The position numbers and the translations under genes are program-made. The notes under the pieces are model-generated. The model was not told the DNA's origin. It was given only the letters and a program-made list of their open reading frames with translations, and made no database searches. Positions 57,153-64,000 of a stretch of DNA of 64,000 bases are shown in pieces. How positions within the stretch are numbered: the stretch's first letter is position 1; each line of letters begins with the position of its first letter. Source of the DNA: Blastococcus aurantiacus (GTDB taxonomy: Bacteria > Actinomycetota > Actinomycetes > Mycobacteriales > Geodermatophilaceae); NCBI RefSeq assembly GCF_900102425.1, contig NZ_FNBT01000006.1:124001-188000 (forward strand), read 5' to 3'.

Positions 57153-58079
57153 TCAGCCCACCTCGGTGGCCGTCGGCACGCGGTCCAGGACCGCCCGGAC
57201 GTCGTCGTCGCCGGGGAGCGCCCCCCGGGCGCCCGGCCCGGTGGTCGACAGCGCGGCGGCCGCGACGGCGTAGCGGACGGCGCCCGCGAGGTCGGCGCCG
57301 CCGGCCAGCCCCTGCGCGAGGGCACCGGTGAAGCAGTCGCCCGCACCGGTGGTGTCGACGGCGTCCACCGCGAGCGCCTCCTGCAGCAGTGCCGGGCCGT
57401 CGCCGGAGGGGACGACGAGCGCTCCGCGCGCGCCGAGCGTCACGACCACCGCCCGCACACCGAGGCCGCGCGCCAGGGCGGCCAGCTCGGCGGGTGTCCG
57501 GTCGCCCGGAGCGGCCCCGGCCAGCTGCACCAGCTCGTGCTCGTTGGGCACGAGCACGTCGACCCGCGAGAGCAGCCCGTCCGGCAGCGCCCGGGGCGGT
57601 GCAGGGGTGAGGACCACGGTGCCGCCCGCGGCGGTGGCGGCGGCCTGGACCGTCTCCAGCGGCACCTCGAGCTGGAGCAGCAGCACGTCCGCGCGGTGCA
57701 CCGGCTCGACGTCGACGTCGGCCGGCGACAGTGCTTCGTTGGCCCCCGGCGCGACGACGATCAGGTTCTCGCCGCTGCCCTCCTCGACCGGGATGGTGGC
57801 CGTCCCCGTGGGCAGACCGGGCGTGCGGTGCACCCGGCTGACGTTGACCCGGGAGCCTGCGAGCGCGGCCAGCTGCCGGTCGCCGGCGGCGTCCTCGCCG
57901 ACCCGGCCCACCATGTGCACGCCGGGCCCGAGCAGGCCCGCGGCCGCCGCCTGGTTGGCGCCCTTGCCGCCGGGCGCGCGGGTGACCGACCGGCCGACGA
58001 CGGTCTCGCCACGGCCGGGGAGCCGGTCGACGGCGACGAGCACGTCCTCGTTGACGCTGCCGACGACGGTCACGGACAC
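57153..58079 (-). CDS. rbsK: Ribokinase (PfkB family)
   Basis: A 308-residue sugar kinase that phosphorylates ribose at O5. The N-terminal PfkB motif is ETVVGRSVTRAPGGKGANQAAAAGLLG near residue 25-50 and the second is DTTGAGDCFTGALAQGLAGG near 240, with catalytic Asp in GAGD. The GSVNEDVLVAVDRLP start (usually GSINxDL) and NEHEL segment fit ribokinase best. Substrate is inferred; no ribose transporter is adjacent. The GTG at 58079 begins the conserved strand. It is divergent from the DUF3140 gene. Confidence 0.87.
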   Translation of the reverse strand: MSVTVVGSVNEDVLVAVDRLPGRGETVVGRSVTRAPGGKGANQAAAAGLLGPGVHMVGRVGEDAAGDRQLAALAGSRVNVSRVHRTPGLPTGTATIPVEEGSGENLIVVAPGANEALSPADVDVEPVHRADVLLLQLEVPLETVQAAATAAGGTVVLTPAPPRALPDGLLSRVDVLVPNEHELVQLAGAAPGDRTPAELAALARGLGVRAVVVTLGARGALVVPSGDGPALLQEALAVDAVDTTGAGDCFTGALAQGLAGGADLAGAVRYAVAAAALSTTGPGARGALPGDDDVRAVLDRVPTATEVG

Positions 58080-58200
58080 GGGACCTCCACGGGGGGCTGG
58101 CGGGGTGGCGGGGAATCACCCAACCAGACGGCCGTTTCCCCGCTCCGGGCGAGCGGTACCGGAGGACCAGCACCGGAGCGGGACCCGAGCGGAGGACCGA

Positions 58201-58541
58201 TGGCAGACGAGGACACCGGGACGATCCGGCGCGAGTTCGGCGAGGCGGTGAACATGACCGCGTCCGAGCTCGAGAAGTGGCTGGACAGCGACGAGTCGCA
58301 GGCGGTCGGGCAGAAGGACGGGGACGGCGAGTCCACCGGGCACGCATCGGGCCGCCGGATCGTGGAGCTGCTGCGCAGGAAGAACGACGACCTCACCGAC
58401 GACGACTACGCGCACATGCGGAAGGTGCACGGCTACGTGCAGCGCCACCTGGCCCAGGAGCCGGCCAAGGAGGACGTCGAGACCTCGAAGTGGCGGTACT
58501 CCCTGATGAACTGGGGCCACGACCCGCTGAAGAAGGGCTAG
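58201..58541 (+). CDS. DUF3140 family protein
   Basis: A 113-residue protein of the DUF3140 family of unknown function, common in actinobacteria and some fungi. It has FGEAVNMTASELEKWLDSDESQAVG, GRRIVELLRRKNDDLTDDDYAHMRKVHGYVQRHLAQEP and the family end SKWRYSLMNWGHDPLK. GGAGGACCG precedes the ATG. It is followed after 5 bases by the methyltransferase gene. Confidence 0.92.
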
Positions 58542-58546
58542 ACCCC

Positions 58547-59248
58547 GTGCCGCAGCCCCGCCCGGCCAACGACCCGGGGCAGTACGACGACCTGGTCGAC
58601 CAGTGGTGGGAGACCACCGGCGGCTTTGCCGCGCTGCACTGGATCGCGGCCTCCCGCGCCGAGCACATCCCCCCGGCTGCCCCGGGGGAAGTGCTGGTCG
58701 ACCTGGCCTGCGGTGGCGGGCTGATGGCGCCGCACGTGGCCCGCCTCGGCTACCGGCACGTGGGCGTCGACGTGGGGGAGGCGAGCCTGCGCGTGGCGGC
58801 GACGCACGGCGTGCTGCCGGTGGTGGGCTCGGTGCTGGCCGTGCCGTTGCCCGACGGCTGCGCCGACGTCGTCGTGGCGGGGGAGATCCTCGAGCACGTC
58901 GAGGACGACGTCGCGGTCCTCGCCGAGTGCGCCCGCCTGCTGCGCCCCGGCGGCACGCTGGTCATCGACGCGCTGGCCGCCACCCGCATCGGCCGCCTGC
59001 TCACCGTGACCCTCGCCGAGCGGCTGCCCGGGGGACCGCCGCGGGGCATCCACGACCCGGCGCTGTTCGTCGACCGCGCGCGACTCCTGGCGGCAGCCGA
59101 CCGGCTGGACCTCGACCTGGAGCTCGTGGGGCTGCGGCCGTCGCTGCGCGACGCGGTCCGCTGGCGTGCCGGCCGGCGCCCCGGGGTGCGCATGAAGCCG
59201 GTCCGGTCCACCGCCGCCCTCTTCGCCGGTTACGGGCGGAAACGGTGA
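58547..59248 (+). CDS. Class I SAM-dependent methyltransferase
   Basis: A 233-residue Rossmann-fold methyltransferase related to UbiG/UbiE-type enzymes. Motif I is VLVDLACGGGLMAPHVARLGYRHVGVD near residue 48-75, motif II is VVVAGEILEHVEDD near 108 and motif III RLLRPGGTLVIDAL near 133. The N-terminal DLVDQWWETTGGFAALHWIAASR resembles 3-demethylubiquinone methyltransferases. It sits 73 bases upstream of the type III PKS gene on the same strand, so it may methylate the polyketide product; that is inference from position. GTG 58547 is the first start after the DUF3140 stop. Confidence 0.86.
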   Translation: MPQPRPANDPGQYDDLVDQWWETTGGFAALHWIAASRAEHIPPAAPGEVLVDLACGGGLMAPHVARLGYRHVGVDVGEASLRVAATHGVLPVVGSVLAVPLPDGCADVVVAGEILEHVEDDVAVLAECARLLRPGGTLVIDALAATRIGRLLTVTLAERLPGGPPRGIHDPALFVDRARLLAAADRLDLDLELVGLRPSLRDAVRWRAGRRPGVRMKPVRSTAALFAGYGRKR

Positions 59249-59321
59249 CCGGGCACCGGCCCGATTGCGCACGTACCGTCGGGAGCATGACTTCGAGCGT
59301 GCGTGCCGTGGAGCGGCGCCC

Positions 59322-60350
59322 GTGACCGCGGCGGTCGTCACCGGGGCCGGTTCCGCCCTGCCGGCCGCCCTGGACCAGGAAGCGGCCTGGGACGGGTTCT
59401 TCGCCGCCCACTACGCCGACGTCCGCGCCGCCAAGCGGATCTTCCTCGGCGCCGGGGTCCGCCGACGGCACGCCGTGGCCAACCCCCTGGACGAGGACCT
59501 CAGCAACTGGGGCACCGGCGCCCGCATGGCGCGCTACGTCCAGGAGGCCCTGCCGCTGGGCAAGCAGGCCGTGGCCGGCGCGCTGGATTCCGCGGGTTTG
59601 GCGCCCGGCGACGTCGGTCTGTTCGCCGTCGCCACCTGCACCGGGTACGCCACCCCGGGCCTGGACATCCGGCTGGCCAGCGACCTGGGCATGCCGCCGG
59701 GCCTGCAGCGGCTGCTGATCGGCCACATGGGCTGCTACGCCGCCATCCCGGGCCTGGCCGCCGTGGGCGACTTCGTCGCCGCCCGCTCCCGGCCCGCGGT
59801 GCTGCTGTGCTGCGAGCTGACCAGCCTGCACGTGCAGCCGGCCCAGCGGGACCTCGAGCAGGTCGTGGCCCACGCGTTGTTCTCCGACGCCGCGGCCGCC
59901 GTCGTCCTGGAGCCCGGGGCGGGCCGTGGCCGCCGGCTGGCCGGCGTGGTCGCCCGCACCGACGCCTCCACCGCTGACCTCATGACGTGGGACGTCACCG
60001 ACCTCGGGTTCCGCATGGGCCTGTCACCGCGGGTGCCGGGCGTGCTGTCCAAGCACGTGGGCGAGGTCGTCGACGAGCTGCTGGCCGGTGCCGGGCTGCG
60101 CGTCGAGGACGTGGCCGGCTGGGCCGTGCACCCCGGCGGGCCGAAGATCATCGACGTCGTCCGGGACGAGCTCGGGCTGGCCGAGGAGCAGGTGGCGGCC
60201 TCCCGCCGGGTGCTCTCCGAGCACGGCAACTGCTCGTCGGCCACGGTGCTGCTGGTCCTGCAGGAGATGGCCGACGTCGACGGCCCGGTGGTCGCGATGG
60301 CGTTCGGTCCCGGTCTGACGCTCTACGCGGCGCTGCTGCTCCCCGCTTGA
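59322..60350 (+). CDS. Type III polyketide synthase (chalcone synthase-like)
   Basis: A 342-residue homodimeric thiolase-fold enzyme that condenses malonyl-CoA units onto an acyl starter to form resorcinols, pyrones or quinones. The catalytic triad is visible: Cys138 in GHMGCYAAIPGL, His270 in GWAVHPGGPKII and Asn303 in EHGNCSSATVLLVL. The family ends with FGPGLTLYAALL, as here. GTG 59322 overlaps the stop of a 12-codon open frame (59287-59325). The upstream methyltransferase is the likely tailoring enzyme. Product unknown; cell-envelope lipid resorcinols or pigments are common. Confidence 0.9.
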   Translation: MTAAVVTGAGSALPAALDQEAAWDGFFAAHYADVRAAKRIFLGAGVRRRHAVANPLDEDLSNWGTGARMARYVQEALPLGKQAVAGALDSAGLAPGDVGLFAVATCTGYATPGLDIRLASDLGMPPGLQRLLIGHMGCYAAIPGLAAVGDFVAARSRPAVLLCCELTSLHVQPAQRDLEQVVAHALFSDAAAAVVLEPGAGRGRRLAGVVARTDASTADLMTWDVTDLGFRMGLSPRVPGVLSKHVGEVVDELLAGAGLRVEDVAGWAVHPGGPKIIDVVRDELGLAEEQVAASRRVLSEHGNCSSATVLLVLQEMADVDGPVVAMAFGPGLTLYAALLLPA

Positions 60351-60427
60351 CGAAGTAGCCCTCCTCACGACCTCTCGCGCGCTCGGAGGCGGTGCCCTGG
60401 AGGGGGTCACGGGATAGCGTGTGTGTC

Positions 60428-61084
60428 GTGGATCACGTCGGGCCGGCGGTGCGGGTGTTCCTCGTGGACGACCACGAGGTGGTCCGCCGCGGCGTGGCGG
60501 AGGTGCTCGAGGACGATCCCGGTCTGATGGTGGCCGGCGAGGCGGGCTCGGTGGCCGAGGCGCTGGCCCGGGTGCCGGCGGTGCGGCCCGACGTCGTCGT
60601 CCTCGACATGCGGCTGCCCGACGGGAGCGGGGCGGACCTCTGCCGGTCGCTGCGCCGGCGCCTCCCCGGCCTGCCCTGCCTGGTGCTGACCAGCTACTCC
60701 GAGCCGGAGGCGCGCGAGGCGGCGATCCGTGCCGGGGCGACGGGCTTCCTGCTCAAGCAGGTACGCGGCCCCGCCCTGGTGTCCGCCGTCCACACCGTCG
60801 CCTCCGGGGGCACGCTGCTGGAGGAACTGCCCAGTCCGCCGCCCCGTCCCCGTCCGCCCGCTCCCGCCGGCGGCGACCGACTGGAGCTGTTGACCGACCA
60901 GGAGCGGATCGTGCTGCGCCTGATCGGCGAGGGGCTGACGAACCGGCAGATCGGCGAGCGCATGGGGCTGGCCGAGAAGACGGTGAAGAACTACACGAGC
61001 CACCTGCTGGCCAAGCTGGGGCTGGAGCGGCGGACGCAGGCGGCCATCCTCGCCACGCAGCTCCGCGAGACCGCCGGCGGGTGA
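60428..61084 (+). CDS. devR: NarL/DevR(DosR)-like response regulator
   Basis: A 218-residue response regulator. The receiver has VFLVDDHEVVRRGV, phospho-acceptor Asp60 in VVVLDMRLPDGSG and Lys in GFLLKQVRG. The LuxR-type C-terminus LTDQERIVLRLIGEGLTNRQIGERMGLAEKTVKNYTSHLLAKLGLERRTQAA is close to that of mycobacterial DosR as I recall it (key: GLTNRQI, EKTVKNY). A Pro-rich linker joins the two. TAGCGT at 60414-60419 is a likely -10 giving a leaderless mRNA at the GTG 60428. It is convergent with the sensor kinase gene, 3 bases apart. Confidence 0.87.
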   Translation: MDHVGPAVRVFLVDDHEVVRRGVAEVLEDDPGLMVAGEAGSVAEALARVPAVRPDVVVLDMRLPDGSGADLCRSLRRRLPGLPCLVLTSYSEPEAREAAIRAGATGFLLKQVRGPALVSAVHTVASGGTLLEELPSPPPRPRPPAPAGGDRLELLTDQERIVLRLIGEGLTNRQIGERMGLAEKTVKNYTSHLLAKLGLERRTQAAILATQLRETAGG

Positions 61085-61087
61085 CGC

Positions 61088-62722
61088 TCAGCGGACGAGC
61101 GGCACCCACCACTCGACCTCGGTGCCCGACGGGCCACCGGAGGCGCTGAGCCGCCCACCGCGCCGTTCGGCCCGGTCGGCCAGGTTGGCCAGCCCGCTGC
61201 GCACGGTGATCGACGGCAGCCCGCAGCCGTCGTCGGCCACCTGCACGCGGACCACGTCGGTGACGGTGACGATGGCGGTGACCCGCTCGGCGCGGGCGTG
61301 CCGGACCACGTTGGTCACCAGCTCGCGCACCGTGGCGACGACGTCGGGCACGAGCTCGGCGGGCAGTTCCTCGACCTCCCCGTGCACCCGGAGGTCCGGG
61401 CGCAGGCCGTGCCCGTCCACCACCGAGCGCACCACCTCGGCCAGCCGGTGGCGCACGCCCTCGGGCGAGGCGTCCTGGTGCTGCAGCTCGAAGATCGACG
61501 TCCGGATGCGGGAGATCGTGCCGTCGAGCTCGTCCACCCGCTCGGCCAGGCGCTCGGCCAGCTCCGGGGACTCGGCCTCCACGGAGCGGCCGATCCGGTC
61601 CAGCGCCAGGGCGGTGGCGAAGATCCGCTGGACGACGTGGTCGTGCAGGTCGCGGGCGATGCGGTCGCGGTCGGCCTGGACCTGCAGCCGGCGTTCCCGC
61701 TGCTGACTGCGCACGAGCTCCAGCGCCACCGTCGCCTGGGCGGCGAACGCCGCGGCCAGGTGGAGCAGCTCCGGCTCGAAGGGCTGCAGGTCGCGCCGCC
61801 GCATCACCACCAGCGTGCCCAGAGCCGGGGGCCCGCCCAGCGGGATCAGCACGGCCGGGCCGTACTCGTGGGAGAACAGCGCAGCGAGCGCGGGGGCGCA
61901 GGTGGCCAGCCGCTGGAACTCGACGTCGGTCACCAGTCTCGGTCTTCCCGACCGCTGCGCCTCGCGCAGGACCTCGTCGTCCATCGGCACGAGGACGCCC
62001 TCTGCGTCGGCGCCGTTCGGCCCGACGGCCGCCATGACGCGCAGCGCCGCCTCGTCTCCCGGGACCGGCATCAGGACCCCGCCCGCCTGCGCCTCGGAGA
62101 GCTGGGCCACCCGACCCGCGGCCGCGCGGAGCACCTCGTCGGGGTCGGCGCCGGCGAGCAGCGTGGTCGAGATGTCCATGCCGGCCTGCGCCCAGGCCCG
62201 CCGCCGCTCGGCCCGCTCGAGCAGCCGGGCGTTCTCGATGGCCAGCCCGGCCACGGCGGCCAGCGCCTGCGTCGCCTCGACGTCGGCGTCGGTGAACGGG
62301 CCGCCGCCCTGCTTCTCGGTCAGGTAGAGGTTGCCGAACACGGCGTCACCCACGCACACCGGGACGCCGAGGAAGGACCGCATGACCGGATGCCCCTCCG
62401 GGAAGCCGCCGAAGGCGGGGTGGTCGGCGAGGTCCGCCAGCCGGAGGGTGACCGGCTGGGCCACCAGCAGCCCGAGCAGGCCCTCCCCCGTGGGCGGCGT
62501 GCCGATCCGCCGTCGGGTGTCCTCGTCCATGCCATGGATGACGAACCGGTCCAGCCGGCGGCCGTCGGAGCTGAGCACGCCCAGCGCGCCGTAGCTCGCC
62601 TCCACGTGCTGCACCGCCGCGCGGACCACCTCGTGCAGGGTCGCCTCGAGATGGCCGCCGTTCGCGGCGGCGAGGACGGCGGCAGCGAGCTCCGGTGTGC
62701 TGCGCGGGGTGTCGCCGGTCAT
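61088..62722 (-). CDS. devS: Two-GAF sensor histidine kinase (DevS/DosS-like)
   Basis: A 544-residue cytosolic kinase. GAF-A (about residues 28-165) has TGEGLLGLLVAQPVTLRLADLADHPAFGGFPEGHPVMRSFLGVPV and VFGNLYLTEK; His111 in the GHPVM segment occupies the place of the heme-ligating His149 of DosS. GAF-B follows (about 185-335). The HisKA_3 box DRDRIARDLHDHVVQRIFATAL holds the phospho-histidine, and the ATPase has RELVTNVVRHARAERV and VADDGCGLP. It would phosphorylate the adjacent DevR-like regulator in response to oxygen, NO or redox state; the heme is inferred from the histidine only. Confidence 0.86.
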   Translation of the reverse strand: MTGDTPRSTPELAAAVLAAANGGHLEATLHEVVRAAVQHVEASYGALGVLSSDGRRLDRFVIHGMDEDTRRRIGTPPTGEGLLGLLVAQPVTLRLADLADHPAFGGFPEGHPVMRSFLGVPVCVGDAVFGNLYLTEKQGGGPFTDADVEATQALAAVAGLAIENARLLERAERRRAWAQAGMDISTTLLAGADPDEVLRAAAGRVAQLSEAQAGGVLMPVPGDEAALRVMAAVGPNGADAEGVLVPMDDEVLREAQRSGRPRLVTDVEFQRLATCAPALAALFSHEYGPAVLIPLGGPPALGTLVVMRRRDLQPFEPELLHLAAAFAAQATVALELVRSQQRERRLQVQADRDRIARDLHDHVVQRIFATALALDRIGRSVEAESPELAERLAERVDELDGTISRIRTSIFELQHQDASPEGVRHRLAEVVRSVVDGHGLRPDLRVHGEVEELPAELVPDVVATVRELVTNVVRHARAERVTAIVTVTDVVRVQVADDGCGLPSITVRSGLANLADRAERRGGRLSASGGPSGTEVEWWVPLVR

Positions 62723-62815
62723 CGGACCTCCACCCCGTCGGGCGGGGTCACGGCCCGACGGTAGGGGGGCCCGCCGACGGCGGGAAGGGGTTGCCGCGGC
62801 GTCCCGGACCGCCGC

Positions 62816-63328
62816 TCACGCGCCACGTGCGACGCGGCGGAGGGGCTGGCGGGGCAGAGCGGGGCGGAGCAGGCGCTTGCCCCCGGTGCCCACCATCACC
62901 AGGTCGGCGCCGTGCATCGCCGCGTCCAGGGCCTCGAAGACGGGGCGCTCGAGGATGGCGGTGCGGGTCCGCCCGGTGATGCCGGTCTCGGCGACGGCGC
63001 GGAGGACCAGCGCCTCGAGGTGGTCGCGGGACGCCTGCTGGGTGCGCCGCGGCATCCGGGCGGTGCCTTTCAGCGGGTCATCCTCCGGTGCGTGGAGGAC
63101 GCTGACGGCCACCACCGTGGCCTCGCGCCGGGCGGCCTCGCGCAGGGCCCAGACGAGAGCGCGATGTGCCTCCGCGGACCCGTCCACCTCGACGAGCACC
63201 CAGGGCGCCCGGCGACGCGACGTCGGTGGCGCCCCCCGGGCGCCTTCGCCGTCGTCGGCCCGGAGATCCTCCTGCGGGCGCGCGTGGGGAGTCGGCTCCG
63301 CGTGGGCGTAGGGAGCTGGCCGGCTCAT
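62816..63328 (-). CDS. Universal stress protein
   Basis: A 170-residue USP-fold protein: VLVEVDGSAEAHRALVWALREAARREATVVAVSVL, then ADLVMVGTGGKRLLRPALPRQP near the end. The ATP-binding G-x2-G-x9-G(S/T) motif is only partly kept (GTGGKRLL without the final GS), so it may not bind ATP. A 45-residue disordered N-terminus precedes the domain. Proximity to the DevR/DevS pair fits the known USP content of Dos regulons. A weak DosR-like sequence lies at 63365-63384. Confidence 0.85.
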   Translation of the reverse strand: MSRPAPYAHAEPTPHARPQEDLRADDGEGARGAPPTSRRRAPWVLVEVDGSAEAHRALVWALREAARREATVVAVSVLHAPEDDPLKGTARMPRRTQQASRDHLEALVLRAVAETGITGRTRTAILERPVFEALDAAMHGADLVMVGTGGKRLLRPALPRQPLRRVARGA

Positions 63329-63495
63329 GCAGACGATCCTGGTCCGCTGGGCGGTCTTTCCACAGGGCCCAAGGGCCTCACCGGCGGCGTCCGACCGCTC
63401 TCGCGGCGCCCCGGCCCGGCCCGGCTGCCTCGCCCGGAGGGGGAGTGTGATCTGGGCAACTCAAGAAGGCGGCCGGATCCCCCGATGCGAAGGGT

Positions 63496-64000
63496 ATGGA
63501 GCCACTCCGCCGGTTGCGCGCGACCAGCCTGCTCACCCGGTTCGCCGTGCTGAGCCTGCTGCTCACGATCGCGGTCGGTGTCGTGCTCTCCTCGACGCTG
63601 ACCACCGTCATCGAGGACCGCGCACGTCAGCAGGCCGAGGACGCCGCCCTCATGGCGGTGCGCCTCGGGCTCCAGCCGCAGTTCAGCCGCGCCGACCTCG
63701 CTGCCGGTTTCGACGCCGCGCGACTGGCCGACGTCGAGCAGGCCGTCGACGACGCCTCCGCGCAGTTCGGGGAACGCGGCACGGCGCTGGCCGCCTTCGA
63801 CCCTGTCGAGCTCAAGGTGTTCGGCGCGGACCGGACGATCCTCTACCACTCCGAGCACCCCGAGCTCGTCGGCGAGATCTCGACCTCGGGGGAGCTCCGC
63901 TCCGCGCTCGCCGGGTACGTCGTGTCCGGCTTCGCGCACTCCGCCGACGACGGCGCGGACAGCGAGGACGGCGCGCACCAGCTGCTGGAGGTCTACGTCC
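63496..64000 (+). CDS. Membrane sensor protein, N-terminal part (cut by the window end)
   Basis: At least 168 residues are visible. A basic start MEPLRRLRATSLLTRFAVLS is followed by a transmembrane helix (LLLTIAVGVVLSSTLT), then an extracytoplasmic domain with VIEDRARQQAEDAALMAVR, DADVEQAVDD-like acidic helices and FGADRTILYHSEHPELVG, the last resembling a dCache-type sensor strand. The frame is open to the window end. The pattern fits a histidine kinase or a GGDEF/EAL protein; the output domain lies outside. AAGGG precedes the ATG. Confidence 0.7.
   Translation, partial: MEPLRRLRATSLLTRFAVLSLLLTIAVGVVLSSTLTTVIEDRARQQAEDAALMAVRLGLQPQFSRADLAAGFDAARLADVEQAVDDASAQFGERGTALAAFDPVELKVFGADRTILYHSEHPELVGEISTSGELRSALAGYVVSGFAHSADDGADSEDGAHQLLEVYV

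Noticed and set aside
1..64000. tRNA, rRNA, CRISPR arrays or prophage genes
   Set aside because: No tRNA-like cloverleaf, ribosomal RNA segment, regularly spaced repeat or phage structural gene could be recognised by reading both strands; a tRNAscan or covariance-model search would be decisive.

Overview
The window is chromosomal DNA from a very high-GC actinobacterium. The evidence is the third-position G/C bias, abundant GTG starts, GTGA/ATGA start-stop overlaps, mycothiol-type redox proteins and actinobacterial-specific families (DUF2237, DUF3140, DUF3253, acVLRF1, HelD). The mixture of stress proteins, many tiny acidic proteins, a Dos-like two-component system and type III PKS would fit the Geodermatophilaceae (Blastococcus, Geodermatophilus, Modestobacter), but that placement is inference. 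No rRNA, tRNA, CRISPR array, recognisable transposase or prophage was seen, and no gene-free stretch exceeds 300 bases.

Layout. 1-6.4 kb: ferric-siderophore uptake (lipoprotein, two permeases, ATPase) with two IdeR/DtxR-like iron boxes, around a drug-type MFS exporter and its divergent TetR. 6.5-12.5 kb: redox enzymes (DsbA-like, glutathione peroxidase), acetoacetyl-CoA synthetase, NUDIX hydrolase, acyl-CoA dehydrogenase. 12.5-18.3 kb: a MerR regulator fused to DNA sliding-clamp domains, then a three-gene acyltransferase/acyltransferase/mannosyltransferase operon and a GH13 glucosidase. 18.3-26.2 kb: two ArsR-SRPBCC modules with their own operators, VOC proteins, an FKBP, an FrnE-like protein, a nitronate monooxygenase-like enzyme and a TetR/DUF2867 divergent pair. 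26.3-32.1 kb: MFS-peptidase-peptidyl-tRNA hydrolase operon, a 59-residue protein, HelD. 32.1-40.3 kb: membrane and cell-wall proteins, a decayed ASCH gene, a serine hydrolase, flavoprotein and small conserved proteins. 40.5-44.1 kb: branched-chain 2-oxoacid dehydrogenase E1alpha-E1beta-E2. 44.1-49 kb: small proteins, a GAF-GGDEF cyclase and a tyrosine phosphatase. 49.05-51.23 kb: a gene split by a 1.3-kb insertion that carries an intact paralogue of itself. 51.3-57.1 kb: acyl-CoA dehydrogenase, TetR and several tiny acidic proteins. 57.1-64 kb: ribokinase, methyltransferase plus type III PKS, DevR/DevS-like pair, universal stress protein and the start of a membrane sensor.

Main points of interest are the MerR-clamp fusion (12547-13545), the split gene with nested paralogue (49051-51234), a three-copy covarying palindrome family (12490, 21233, 22044), and several palindromic operators that pair clearly with adjacent ArsR, TetR and MerR regulators. 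All function calls come from reading the sequence and recalled family motifs; no database search was run.
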